DNA of 64,000 nt from contig NZ_AMZY02000010.1 of NCBI RefSeq assembly GCF_000330725.2, positions 372,001 to 436,000 on the forward strand, read 5' to 3'. Position numbers and translations under genes: made by a program. Origin of the DNA: Mariniradius saccharolyticus AK6. Lineage in GTDB: Bacteria > Bacteroidota > Bacteroidia > Cytophagales > Cyclobacteriaceae. Below are positions 1 through 8,057 of the stretch, piece after piece (positions within the stretch are counted from its first letter, which is position 1; the number at the start of each line of letters is the position of its first letter). The notes below the pieces were generated by a model. It did no database searches and had not been told where the DNA came from. It saw only the letters and a list, made by a program, of their open reading frames with translations.

Positions 1-1
1 A

Positions 2-313
2 AAAGGCCAAACTGCTGAACAGGCCGAGGAAGCGCTTGATAAGGTAGTCGGTGCATTTCTCCAAAACGGTTTTCCGGATCAGTTCCTCGAAAAAATCAAC
101 AACCAAGCGGAAGCCGGCCTCGCCTACGATCAGATCCAATTGATCGGAAGGGCAATGAATTTGGCTTATTTTGCTTACTTGGGACATCCTGACCTGTACA
201 TTCGGGAGTTTGAGCGAAAGAAAAACATCCCTATAGACAGCATCATGTCTTGGGCAAAGAACATCCTCAAGGAGGAAAACTCCTCGGTTATTTATTACAA
301 ATCAAACAATTGA
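2..313 (+). CDS. M16 family zinc peptidase, C-terminal fragment
   Basis: Open reading frame entering from the left edge, with 103 residues to a TGA at 311-313; no start is inside the window. The residues resemble the end of the second, catalytically inactive domain of M16 (pitrilysin/insulinase-like) peptidases: an acidic helix (AEQAEEALDKVV), a segment reading IGRAMNLAYFAYLGHPDLY, and a tail ending in SSVIYYKSNN. The metal-binding HxxEH half would lie outside the window. IspF starts 24 bases downstream on the same strand. The family call rests on recognition of the C-terminal pattern only; the specific role is unknown. Confidence 0.72.
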   Translation, partial: KGQTAEQAEEALDKVVGAFLQNGFPDQFLEKINNQAEAGLAYDQIQLIGRAMNLAYFAYLGHPDLYIREFERKKNIPIDSIMSWAKNILKEENSSVIYYKSNN

Positions 314-336
314 GGTCCTCGGACCATTTATCCCAT

Positions 337-819
337 ATGACCAATTTTAGAATAGGATTCGGATACGATGTACACCAATTGCAGTCGGGGTACGAGTTTT
401 GGCTTGGAGGCATCCGCTTGCAGCACCAAAAAGGCGCCGTCGGCCATTCGGACGCAGATGTGTTGATCCACGTGATTTGTGATGCGCTCCTGGGCGCCGC
501 CAATCTACGGGACATTGGCTATCATTTTTCCGACAAAGACCCCAAATACAAAGGTATCGACAGCAAAATCCTCCTCCGCGAGGTGATGCAGCTTATCCGG
601 CAGGAAGGCTACGAAGTCGGCAATATCGACTCGACTATCTGCCTACAGGTCCCCAAGGTCAATCCCCATATTCCCGAGATGAAGAAATGCCTGTCCGAAG
701 TGATGGGCGTTGAAGAAAGAAACATTTCCATCAAGGCCACCACGACCGAGAGATTGGGATTTGTGGGAAGGGAGGAAGGAATTTCGGCCTATTGCGTGGC
801 CCTGATATATGCAAAATGA
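337..819 (+). CDS. ispF: 2-C-methyl-D-erythritol 2,4-cyclodiphosphate synthase
   Basis: Cytosolic enzyme of the MEP isoprenoid pathway that cyclises CDP-ME 2-phosphate to MEcPP with release of CMP. The N-terminus reads RIGFGYDVHQL (Asp-x-His metal ligands), followed by the signature HSDADVLIHVICDALLGAA and DIGYHFSDKD. The C-terminus carries the conserved ATTTERLGFVGREEGISAY block. The ATG at 337 gives 160 aa, the usual family length; the frame is open back to 250, but that would add 29 residues with no family counterpart. It overlaps or abuts mnmD by a few bases. A second MEP gene, ispG, lies at the other end of the window, so the two are not in one operon. Confidence 0.96.
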   Translation: MTNFRIGFGYDVHQLQSGYEFWLGGIRLQHQKGAVGHSDADVLIHVICDALLGAANLRDIGYHFSDKDPKYKGIDSKILLREVMQLIRQEGYEVGNIDSTICLQVPKVNPHIPEMKKCLSEVMGVEERNISIKATTTERLGFVGREEGISAYCVALIYAK

Positions 820-1510
820 GATGAAACGGGAAGTCAAAATCATCCAAACCGAGGACGGTTCCCATTCACTTTTTGTGCCGGAACTGAATGAGACCTATCA
901 TTCCTTTCACGGGGCGTACCGCGAATCCATCCATGTGTTCATGCTTTATGGCCTGGAAGCTTGGTACAGCAAAAATTCGAACCACTTTCCGATCCGGATT
1001 TTCGAGCTTGGCTTTGGGACGGGCTTGAATGCCTGGCTGACCTTGGTATGGGCCGAACAATACAACGTTCCGGTCCTTTACCATACGATAGAGCCATTTC
1101 CGTTGGAAAAAGAGATCTACAGCCAGTTGAATTACGTCGAAGTAGATACGTCGATATATCACTACGCGCCCTATTTCAAAAGATTGCATGAGGCACCCTG
1201 GAACGAGGGGAGAATTTTTTCGGAGTATTTCAACATGAAAAAAGACCAAACCACTTTGGTGGATGCCGTATTGTATCCAGCGGATGTGGTATTTTTCGAT
1301 GCTTTTGCACCCAACAAGCAGCCGGAACTGTGGACCAAGGAAAGTTTGGGAAAAGTCGTGGAAGCGATGAATCCGGGCGGCGTTTTCGTGACCTATTGTG
1401 CCAAAGGACAAGTCAAACGCGACTTGGCTGAGCTGGGCCTGACGGTAGAAACCCTTCCCGGCCCCCCAGGCAAAAAGGAAATGGTGAGGGCAACAAAGGC
1501 GGGTGGGTAA
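809..1510 (+). CDS. mnmD: tRNA (mnm5s2U34) methyltransferase, MnmD type
   Basis: SAM-dependent Rossmann methyltransferase (DUF752 family), equivalent to the N-terminal methyltransferase half of MnmC; it methylates nm5s2U to mnm5s2U at the wobble position of certain tRNAs. Visible motifs are the SAM-binding loop FELGFGTGLNAW at about residues 67-78 and the family signature FFDAFAPNKQPELW near residue 155. The oxidoreductase half of MnmC is absent, as is common for stand-alone MnmD. The start at 809 overlaps ispF by 11 bases; an in-frame ATG at 821 would remove the overlap. The pair is probably co-transcribed. Confidence 0.88.
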   Translation: MQNEMKREVKIIQTEDGSHSLFVPELNETYHSFHGAYRESIHVFMLYGLEAWYSKNSNHFPIRIFELGFGTGLNAWLTLVWAEQYNVPVLYHTIEPFPLEKEIYSQLNYVEVDTSIYHYAPYFKRLHEAPWNEGRIFSEYFNMKKDQTTLVDAVLYPADVVFFDAFAPNKQPELWTKESLGKVVEAMNPGGVFVTYCAKGQVKRDLAELGLTVETLPGPPGKKEMVRATKAGG

Positions 1511-1520
1511 TTTCCCGACT

Positions 1521-4500
1521 CTATTTCACAGGCGGTTTTGCCTCGGAAGTTTTCTTCTCTCTCGGTTTCTTGGCTTGACCTAGGCCCAGGCTTCCTTTGA
1601 TACCACTGAATGTGGTTTTCCACCAATAGTTGAAAATAAATTTCTCCTTGTCCCTTACTTGGTAGATGCTCGCATTGATTGGCTTTCTTTGATAGCCCCG
1701 CGGGTTGTTGGATCGGACCGCAAATGTGTTGAGCACAAAGGTCAACATGGATTTCATACCCTTTCCTTTGGTCAATGTCCGCTCATCCAATAGTTGGACG
1801 TTGAGATCCTCGTACAGGAATGTCATTTTCCCAATCGCCTCGTCGTCATTGGCTTCGAAGGACCAATCTGCGTTCAAAATCCTTCCATCCCGAGCACTGG
1901 CAAATGCATTTGATTTCAGGATTGAGTTCAAAATCCCCACTCTAAACTCACCCAATTGGGCGTTGATGCGCATGGGAAAGGGCTGATGGTAAAACATATG
2001 TCCCTGCATGTTCAACTTGGCTTCTCCATTCAGGGTGGCGTTGGCAATCAGGAAGGATTCTTCCAATGGATATTCCTGACCACTTTCCAGGCCCACATAG
2101 AAGGGGAAAAAAGCCGCGCTGATGTTGGAGAACTCGAGATAACCTGGCACCATTCCCCTATCGGGAAACTCCTCATAACGTACAAAACCATCTTCAATCG
2201 TCAGGGTGTCCAGTCGCAACGCCAATCCCGCTTCCTTCATCATCTGTTGGGGCATTGGTTTGAACACGTTTTCCTTTTTGGGGAAACGCTTGTCCCTGAA
2301 CATTTCCGCCTCTATTCCCTGTAATTTTAGGGATTTTGCCACCAAGGTTTTGTCGGCCAGGTACTTTTCATAATCCGGCCTTTCCAACGTGATGTTTCCA
2401 ACCGAAATATGGGCCACATCCGTTTGGACACCGATCCGACGGGCATAGTCATACTTGCCGATTCTTGGCAAAAACTCCAAATCCCGAATTTCAGCTTGAC
2501 GGTTATTGAGCTTGATATTCCCGATCTTGATCCGGTTGAGGCTGTCTTTCAAAAGGATTTGGTAATCGGACCAGGAAACCTCAAAATCATTCTTCAACAA
2601 AGACTTTGGATCAAAATTCTCTTTTCCCGTAAGGTCCATGACGATATCCGCCAAGGAGACATTCAGACCATTTAAAAACAATGGTTCGGCACCGGTATTT
2701 TTGTCCAACACACCAAAACTTCCTTCCACAATCCTGAAATCCTCAAGACTCAAGGACTCAAACATCCCCGAGGAGGAGCTGGTTTCCTTCTTCGTTTTGG
2801 GTGGGGCCTTTTGCTGGTCCACAAAAACCTCCAAATCCGGCCTGAATAAACTCAACTCCTGCAAACTGATTTCTTTGCCCTGCTGCAATGCTTCCAAGGA
2901 TTTTGTCTTGATCAAGACTGCGGGTATATGTCCCGAGAACACCGGAATGCCCGGTTTGCCTGAAAGATTGTTGGGAATCACTCGGAAACTCTGTAGGAAG
3001 ATTGCCTCCCTACGGGTATCAAACTGGACATTCTTGAAAGTCACTCTGTGGACACTGTCAGCCAATGTAAGCCAAAACTCCTCCGCACCAAGCGTCACAC
3101 CCGAAAACATACCGACAAAATCCCGCTTACTGATAGTAGCGCTGTCAAGGTAGAAATCGAAGAAATTCAAGTTGATACCTGTGTTGACCAATTCCTTTTG
3201 AACTCCACCTTCCTTGATGGATACAAAAAGTTGGGCTTTCTTTGCTGTAATTGTATCGATCTGGATGACATCGATGGTCTTGGGCAAGCTACGGGGCCCA
3301 GCCTGCCTTCTCCGCCTTGGGGCTTCTGACGGCACAGCATCATCGTTGATCAAGATATTGACCAGGGCATCGTCCAGTTCCAATTTTTGTAGACCCAATT
3401 GGTTTTCAAAAAGAAACCTTTCCAAATCCACTCCCCTGAACAACATCGTTGGTATCGTCGCCGATATTTTCAGTTTCTCGTTGAGGTCTAGTTTTGGGCT
3501 CAACTTTACATTTCTGGCTATGATTTCTTCATTTGCCGAGTTGAAGTTGATACGCTCGGCATCCATGGTATATTTTCCGTCGGCGATATTAAAGATATAC
3601 CTGTTCAACTGCAGGTCAACCTCTTCCGAAAACAGAAATCCCATGTTGGAAATTTCCGCGCCCTTTTGAACTTGAAAATTCTTGATGCCGAGATCGATGT
3701 CCTTGTCCGAAAAGCTCTGGGTTCCTTTAGTACTGCTGCTTTCCAATGACATAGTACCATCAAAAAGACTCAGCGAATCCACCCTTACCTCATCAAAATA
3801 ATTGGTTAATAAATCCGCAATTTCCTGCCGGGTCATCACATCCTGGACAGCAGAGTCTGTTTCTGTAGGTTTGAAGCTCTTGATGGAAATCTGTGGTCGA
3901 GGCACATTGATTTGTTTGACCTGCAGTATCCCATCAAAATAGGCACTTACTATGTCCACACCTTTCGCTTCAAACTTGGGCACATAGATGTCCAGCACAG
4001 AATTCTTCCCATAAGTCTCCAAAACAGCCTTTGTTTGGACATTTTGCGGAGGTTTGATGGAAAAGCCATCGATGATGATTTCCTGTTTTTTGGTATCGAG
4101 TGAAAGCCTGTTTGCCTTGAAAAAATGCAGGTTATCGGCGAGCTTCAAGGCATAATCCTCAAACTCCAAATGCAAGTTGTCTGCCAGGAAAAAACTTCTG
4201 CTGTCACTTTCCTCGGTGCTTTCATCCAGTGCAAAATTCTCCAGCAACAGGTTTACTTTCCCAAAAGAAAGGCTGTCCTGCCTGATCTTGAGCCTATTGT
4301 CCATCACCAATGAGCCATCGCGGATCTCAAACCGTTTGAAATATATCCCTTTCAAATATTCCTGAAAAACGACGCTCACACTGGCTTCCGAAGGTTTTTT
4401 CTTTTTCCCCTGCAAATCCTTCAATACGATTTTGGGCTCCACCAAAACCACTTCCTCCATATCCAAAACCGACTCGTTGTAGGTTTTTTTCAGGTTGGCA

Positions 4501-5882
4501 TTATTGATCATGAGTTCGGAGACCTCAATGTCGAGAATGTTCCGTGCCCGGGGCATCTCGGCAAACTGCACAGGGAACAATTGTAATCCCTCAATCCGGA
4601 TATTGTCCTCAAAAGAGCTCAGCTTGACGTATTCGCCCTTGATCCAATGGATGCTGTCGCTAAGCGCCAACTCAAATTCCCGCAGAGAAACCGAGGCGTC
4701 TTCTGCATAAAAAAACTGGTTGACTTTGCGGGATTCTTCTGGACCTACGTAAAAATCCGCCATTTGAAAATCAATCCTTTCCGCTTTGATTCGGTATTCG
4801 CCTTGGGCTTGGGCGAGATTCCTTTTTCGAAACGACCCTTCAATAATCTCAAAATCCCTGATTTCGACCGAATTCAAAATCCCATCGATCAAGCTGTAGA
4901 GGTCAAATTGCTTTGGCTCAGCAGCCGTCTTTTGTCCCTCCCGGCTGACAATGTTGAAATTGGGACGCCGCAGCAGCAACTCCCCAACCTTAACCTCCGA
5001 TGTATAGAACACCCGGTTGATGTCGGCATCCACCAGCTTGATATCGTCCAAATCGATGCTGAAATAGCTCCTGGAAAACTTCGAGAAATCCGGCTGGATA
5101 TGGACGTCCTTTGCTTCGATGAACTGATCCAAGGATGATACGCGAATCTGCGCTGCCTTGATCGTGTGCACGCTATCCGCCAATAAAATGGCGAAATTGT
5201 CAAACCCAAACTCGAATCCTTCAGCGTTGAAAGGCGTCGCAGGACTTCGGTCCTGCATGATCTGGATATCTTTCAGACGGAAAAAAGTATTTTCAGCCTG
5301 GATCGACTTCTGGGAAATAAAGTCCTTCAACAACAGGTCGGCATCAGAAATCGCAATCTGCTTTATCCTGATTTCATTGATTTGAGAAGACAATAACGAC
5401 TTTCTTATCTCTTGCCGCAGCACTTCAAGGGGAGATTGTCCCGGAATACTGTCTTTTTTTTCCGATTGCACAAACTTGAATTCCAATTGAGGGCCAACGA
5501 GCTCAATATCGCCCACGACGATCTCCTTTTTTCGAAAAAGATAATTCAAACCCTTGACCGTGACATCCTTTACCGCAGCCCTGTAGTACGGGCTGGCTGC
5601 CAAAGAATCAAATTGGCCTTCTACGGGATTGATTTTGAGTCCTACAAAGGTGATCCCCCGCTGGATAAATAGGATACGAAAGGTATCAAAGTCGATTTCG
5701 TATTTGTTACCCGAAGCTTGGTAAACTTTCTCCTTGAGGTAATTGCGCAGCAAAAGATCCGAACCAAAGTAGAAAAGTATCTGAAAGACGAGAAGGATAC
5801 CACCCAGCACCAGGAGGATTTTCAAAAGCCTCCTTTTTTTCCTGGGTTTTTCTGTTTCAGTTATTGGTACTTCTTCACTCAT
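1521..5882 (-). CDS. giant AsmA-like inner-membrane protein
   Basis: A 1453-residue protein with a short basic cytosolic N-terminus (EKPRKKRRLLK), one transmembrane helix (about residues 20-45, ILLVLGGILLVFQILFYFG), and then a very long, beta-strand-rich region. Short modules recur that pair 'LAD(S/N)xH' with strands of the type 'xxIRISGLxLxP', and a C-terminal block resembles the AsmA C-terminal region. This layout is typical of AsmA/TamB-superfamily proteins, which anchor in the inner membrane and span the periplasm to move phospholipids. The last 30 residues are Lys/Pro-rich. The gene stops 10 bases from convergent mnmD. No more specific role can be read from the sequence. Confidence 0.6.
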   Translation of the reverse strand: MSEEVPITETEKPRKKRRLLKILLVLGGILLVFQILFYFGSDLLLRNYLKEKVYQASGNKYEIDFDTFRILFIQRGITFVGLKINPVEGQFDSLAASPYYRAAVKDVTVKGLNYLFRKKEIVVGDIELVGPQLEFKFVQSEKKDSIPGQSPLEVLRQEIRKSLLSSQINEIRIKQIAISDADLLLKDFISQKSIQAENTFFRLKDIQIMQDRSPATPFNAEGFEFGFDNFAILLADSVHTIKAAQIRVSSLDQFIEAKDVHIQPDFSKFSRSYFSIDLDDIKLVDADINRVFYTSEVKVGELLLRRPNFNIVSREGQKTAAEPKQFDLYSLIDGILNSVEIRDFEIIEGSFRKRNLAQAQGEYRIKAERIDFQMADFYVGPEESRKVNQFFYAEDASVSLREFELALSDSIHWIKGEYVKLSSFEDNIRIEGLQLFPVQFAEMPRARNILDIEVSELMINNANLKKTYNESVLDMEEVVLVEPKIVLKDLQGKKKKPSEASVSVVFQEYLKGIYFKRFEIRDGSLVMDNRLKIRQDSLSFGKVNLLLENFALDESTEESDSRSFFLADNLHLEFEDYALKLADNLHFFKANRLSLDTKKQEIIIDGFSIKPPQNVQTKAVLETYGKNSVLDIYVPKFEAKGVDIVSAYFDGILQVKQINVPRPQISIKSFKPTETDSAVQDVMTRQEIADLLTNYFDEVRVDSLSLFDGTMSLESSSTKGTQSFSDKDIDLGIKNFQVQKGAEISNMGFLFSEEVDLQLNRYIFNIADGKYTMDAERINFNSANEEIIARNVKLSPKLDLNEKLKISATIPTMLFRGVDLERFLFENQLGLQKLELDDALVNILINDDAVPSEAPRRRRQAGPRSLPKTIDVIQIDTITAKKAQLFVSIKEGGVQKELVNTGINLNFFDFYLDSATISKRDFVGMFSGVTLGAEEFWLTLADSVHRVTFKNVQFDTRREAIFLQSFRVIPNNLSGKPGIPVFSGHIPAVLIKTKSLEALQQGKEISLQELSLFRPDLEVFVDQQKAPPKTKKETSSSSGMFESLSLEDFRIVEGSFGVLDKNTGAEPLFLNGLNVSLADIVMDLTGKENFDPKSLLKNDFEVSWSDYQILLKDSLNRIKIGNIKLNNRQAEIRDLEFLPRIGKYDYARRIGVQTDVAHISVGNITLERPDYEKYLADKTLVAKSLKLQGIEAEMFRDKRFPKKENVFKPMPQQMMKEAGLALRLDTLTIEDGFVRYEEFPDRGMVPGYLEFSNISAAFFPFYVGLESGQEYPLEESFLIANATLNGEAKLNMQGHMFYHQPFPMRINAQLGEFRVGILNSILKSNAFASARDGRILNADWSFEANDDEAIGKMTFLYEDLNVQLLDERTLTKGKGMKSMLTFVLNTFAVRSNNPRGYQRKPINASIYQVRDKEKFIFNYWWKTTFSGIKGSLGLGQAKKPREKKTSEAKPPVK

Positions 5883-6033
5883 AGGGACTCGATTAACTAT
5901 TCAGAAAAACTATATTCCTTCACGTAAAGGAAATCCAAAACAATCTACTCCCGCATCTTTAGATTCTGGGAAAAAACCCCGAGCCACTTCGATTGGTATG
6001 GAATCAATACGAAAGGTAATAATTGTGCCACTT

Positions 6034-6070
6034 AAAAAAAAAAGGCAAAGACCTCGCTTTGGTCTTTGCC
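6034..6070 (-). terminator. Rho-independent terminator of tRNA-like RNA A
   Basis: Perfect 10-bp stem GGCAAAGACC/GGTCTTTGCC with a 7-base loop. On the minus strand it is followed by a run of ten T. It lies about 30 bases beyond the 3' end of the minus-strand RNA at 6097-6245 and could also close off readthrough towards the AsmA-like gene. Confidence 0.88.
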
Positions 6071-6096
6071 GATTGGTTTCAACTTAGGTTGAAAAG

Positions 6097-6245
6097 CTGT
6101 AGGAGAAGGATTCGAACCTCCACGGGGCAGTTAGGCAACACAAGAGCTCTTCATGCGCTTTTTCCAGTCCAATCCTGATCATAACCAGAAAAGGTTCCCC
6201 ACCCCCGAGACAGGAGGGCTTGTCTGCCAATTTCAACACCCTACA
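6097..6245 (-). ncRNA. tRNA-like RNA A (tRNA-Leu-like with an enlarged interior, or a tRNA pseudogene)
   Basis: Read on the minus strand, the ends form a 7-bp acceptor stem, TGTAGGG (6245-6239) with TCCTACA (6104-6098). A T-arm GGAGG-TTCGAAT-CCTTC precedes the 3' strand, and the 5' side holds a D-loop-like AAATTGGCAGA as in tRNA-Leu. An arm CCCTC-CTGTCTC-GGGGG sits where an anticodon arm would, but it spells GTC with T at position 37, which does not suit tRNA-Leu. The interior is about 65 bases too long for a type II tRNA. It can alternatively close as GGCAgaCAAG with CTTGtgtTGCC, giving a tmRNA-like layout. A strong terminator follows at 6070-6034 and a TAATTTTG box lies upstream at 6292-6285. 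No CCA is encoded. The function is not known. Confidence 0.5.
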
Positions 6246-6284
6246 GTGTGTAGATTCAAAAAACCGTTTGTTGATCGAACGGCT

Positions 6285-6292
6285 CAAAATTA
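6285..6292 (-). promoter_or_regulatory. putative -7 box of tRNA-like RNA A
   Basis: Minus-strand TAATTTTG matches the Bacteroidota -7 consensus TAnnTTTG, about 40 bases upstream of RNA A. The same octamer lies just upstream of RNA B. No convincing TTTG at the -33 position was found. A small hairpin (CCGTT/AACGG at 6264-6282) lies between this box and the RNA. Confidence 0.4.
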
Positions 6293-6449
6293 ACAAACAG
6301 GTTCATTTGTTAAAATTTTTTTAAAAAAATATCTCAAAATTTACATATTCGTCATTTTTTGTCGAAATGATTGCCGTAAACGAATTTAAGTTTTGTGAAT
6401 TTGCCTGAAAATTGGAAAGTCGATAACGTACCACCTGACTTATGGACAT

Positions 6450-6482
6450 AAAAAAAGCCGTGAAACAGGATTTCACAGCTTT
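6450..6482 (-). terminator. Rho-independent terminator of tRNA-like RNA B
   Basis: Minus-strand stem AAAGCtGTGAAA/TTTCACgGCTTT with a 5-base loop, running into a T-rich tract. It lies about 30 bases beyond the tRNA-like 3' end at 6512. Confidence 0.75.
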
Positions 6483-6511
6483 AGTCAATTAACAATAAAC
6501 CCAAAATAACC

Positions 6512-6594
6512 AGTAGCAGGAGAAGGATTCGAACCTCCGGGCAATGCCCACCTGGATTTCCATCCTACTTTTCAGTCGACTTTTACCAACTGAT
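6512..6594 (-). ncRNA. tRNA-like RNA B (tRNA-Ser-like 3' half, related to RNA A)
   Basis: The minus-strand 3' part is GGAGG-TTCGAAT-CCTTC-TCCTGCTA. It shares 21 identical bases, covering the T-arm and the start of the acceptor strand, with RNA A. Upstream are a short hairpin GGGCATTGCCC, like a variable arm, and TGGAAATCC, which recalls a tRNA-Ser(GGA) anticodon arm with one base missing from the loop. A normal 5' acceptor strand and D-arm are absent; AGTAGGA could pair imperfectly with TCCTgcTACT. A TAATTTTG box (6609-6602) and a terminator (6482-6450) flank it, so it may be transcribed. It is either a truncated tRNA relic or a small RNA of unknown class; the ends are approximate. Confidence 0.42.
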
Positions 6595-6601
6595 TTCGAT
6601 T

Positions 6602-6609
6602 CAAAATTA
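6602..6609 (-). promoter_or_regulatory. putative -7 box of tRNA-like RNA B
   Basis: Minus-strand TAATTTTG (consensus TAnnTTTG) lies immediately upstream of RNA B and is identical to the box upstream of RNA A. The -33 element is not clear. The rest of 6610-6840 is A+T-rich intergenic DNA in which nothing else was recognised. Confidence 0.4.
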
Positions 6610-6840
6610 ATGGGAAAATTGATTCTTTAAAAATATTGCAAATATTTTAACAATAATTTACAGTATTTTTATTTTAAAGATTATTTTTTAACAAATCGTC
6701 ACATAAAATCGATTGCGGAAACTTGAATTTTGAAAACTTAACAACGTGTTTTGAGTTTCCAGACCTGAAACAAAAGGAAAATCAGTGCGGACCAAGTCAA
6801 TTTTGGTGGTATTCGAACATCCCTTAGGACAAAAACAGGA

Positions 6841-7884
6841 TCATGATTCGAACTTTACATAATTCTCCCATTTTTCTATCAGGGATTTGAAGTCTTGCGG
6901 CAAGGGTGCCTCAAAGTACATTTTGGCATGTGTAATCGGATGGACAAAGCCAAGTGACATGGCATGGAGTGCCTGCCGGGGCATGATTTGGAAACAGTTT
7001 TCTATAAATGACTTGTACTTGGAAAACTGCGTCCCCTTGCGGATTTTATCTCCGCCGTACATGGCATCGTTGAAAAGTGGATGGCCGATGTGTTTCATAT
7101 GGGCGCGAATCTGATGGGTCCGGCCGGTTTCGAGTTTGCACTCAAGCAGTGTCACATACCTCAGGCGCTTCAGCACCTTCCAATGCGTGACGGCATGTTT
7201 TCCCTGCGAACCATCGGGATAGGATTCCATTACCTTGCGGTCCTTGGGACTGCGGCCCACGTGTGCACGGACGGTACCGGAATCTGCCTCGGGTTCGCCC
7301 CAGACCAAGGCAATATAGGTTCGGTCGATGTGATGGTGGAAAAACTGTTTGGCCAAATCCGTCATCGCCGCTTCGGATTTTGCAATCACCAACAATCCCG
7401 AAGTATCCTTATCAATACGATGCACGAGACCGGGCCTTCCCGTATTTCCAGGCAAAGTCGGCAATTGATTGAAATAATACACCAAGCCATTGACCAAGGT
7501 CCCGGTCCAATTGCCGTGCGCAGGATGGACTACCATGCCGGCCGGCTTGTTGATGATCAGGAGATAGTCATCTTCAAAGACTATGTCCAGCGGGATTGGC
7601 TCGGGCAAGACCTCCGTATCTCGTGGAGGCCGATCGATAAATACCTTGATCTCGTCGAAGGGCTTGACTCGGTAATTGGCTTTGGTAGGTTGTCCGTTGA
7701 CCAGGACGTTTCCGGCGTCAATAGCCGTCTGGACCTTGTTGCGCGTGGCGTGGGCCACCTTTTCGGTCAAAAACTTATCGATCCGCGTGAGCCCTTGGCC
7801 CTTGTCAACGATAAATGAAAAACGCTCAAAGAGTTCTACCTCCTCATCCTCATCATAATTTTCGAGTTCCAAATCCTCCGCCAT
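6841..7884 (-). CDS. rluD: RluA/RluD-family ribosomal large-subunit pseudouridine synthase
   Basis: A 347-aa pseudouridine synthase. After an acidic N-terminal leader (residues 1-20), an S4 RNA-binding domain spans about residues 30-90 (LTRIDKFLTEKV...GNVLVNGQ). The catalytic domain carries the family motif HRIDKDTSGLLVIAKS, with the catalytic Asp inside HRIDKDTSG, and ends with the GRTHQIRAHMKHIGHPL block. The domain order and length fit RluD, which modifies helix 69 of 23S rRNA, but RluC/RluB-type specificity cannot be excluded. The ATG at 7884 is supported by a TATTTTTG -7-like box at 7896-7889. It is divergent from the PLP enzyme at 8058. Confidence 0.9.
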   Translation of the reverse strand: MAEDLELENYDEDEEVELFERFSFIVDKGQGLTRIDKFLTEKVAHATRNKVQTAIDAGNVLVNGQPTKANYRVKPFDEIKVFIDRPPRDTEVLPEPIPLDIVFEDDYLLIINKPAGMVVHPAHGNWTGTLVNGLVYYFNQLPTLPGNTGRPGLVHRIDKDTSGLLVIAKSEAAMTDLAKQFFHHHIDRTYIALVWGEPEADSGTVRAHVGRSPKDRKVMESYPDGSQGKHAVTHWKVLKRLRYVTLLECKLETGRTHQIRAHMKHIGHPLFNDAMYGGDKIRKGTQFSKYKSFIENCFQIMPRQALHAMSLGFVHPITHAKMYFEAPLPQDFKSLIEKWENYVKFES

Positions 7885-7888
7885 CCTG

Positions 7889-7896
7889 CAAAAATA
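7889..7896 (-). promoter_or_regulatory. putative -7 promoter box of rluD
   Basis: Minus-strand TATTTTTG matches TAnnTTTG and ends 5 bases before the rluD ATG, implying a very short leader. No clear -33 TTTG was found. Confidence 0.3.
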
Positions 7897-7928
7897 AGGG
7901 CAATTGCGAAAGATTCGGATATTTGGCA

Positions 7929-7970
7929 GAGAATAGAAGTACGAAGTTTGAAATGTGAAGTGCGAAATTG
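7929..7970. repeat. degenerate heptamer array (GAANNNN)n
   Basis: Six consecutive 7-base units (gagaata, gaagtac, gaagttt, gaaatgt, gaagtgc, gaaattg) in strict register, between the divergent rluD and PLP-enzyme genes. The same period recurs at other intergenic sites in the window. Confidence 0.75.
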
Positions 7971-8057
7971 CTTGCCAATGCAGCTTGGACTGGTAACGCT
8001 ATGGATTACCAAAACTTCTGCACCAATATAAGATGCCCCAACAAGAACCAATGGCGA

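Noticed and set aside
6097-6245. Calling RNA A a functional tRNA-Asp(GTC)
   Set aside because: The anticodon-like loop has T at position 37 and the body is Leu-like with a very long interior, so an Asp identity is not credible.
6800-6830. Third TTCGAAT next to ACCACC on the minus strand, like a tRNA 3' end with CCA
   Set aside because: The bases flanking the loop do not form a T-stem, and there is no acceptor partner.
7081-7818. Long open frame opposite rluD (245 codons)
   Set aside because: It is the antisense of a well-supported gene, has no family features, and arises from codon bias.
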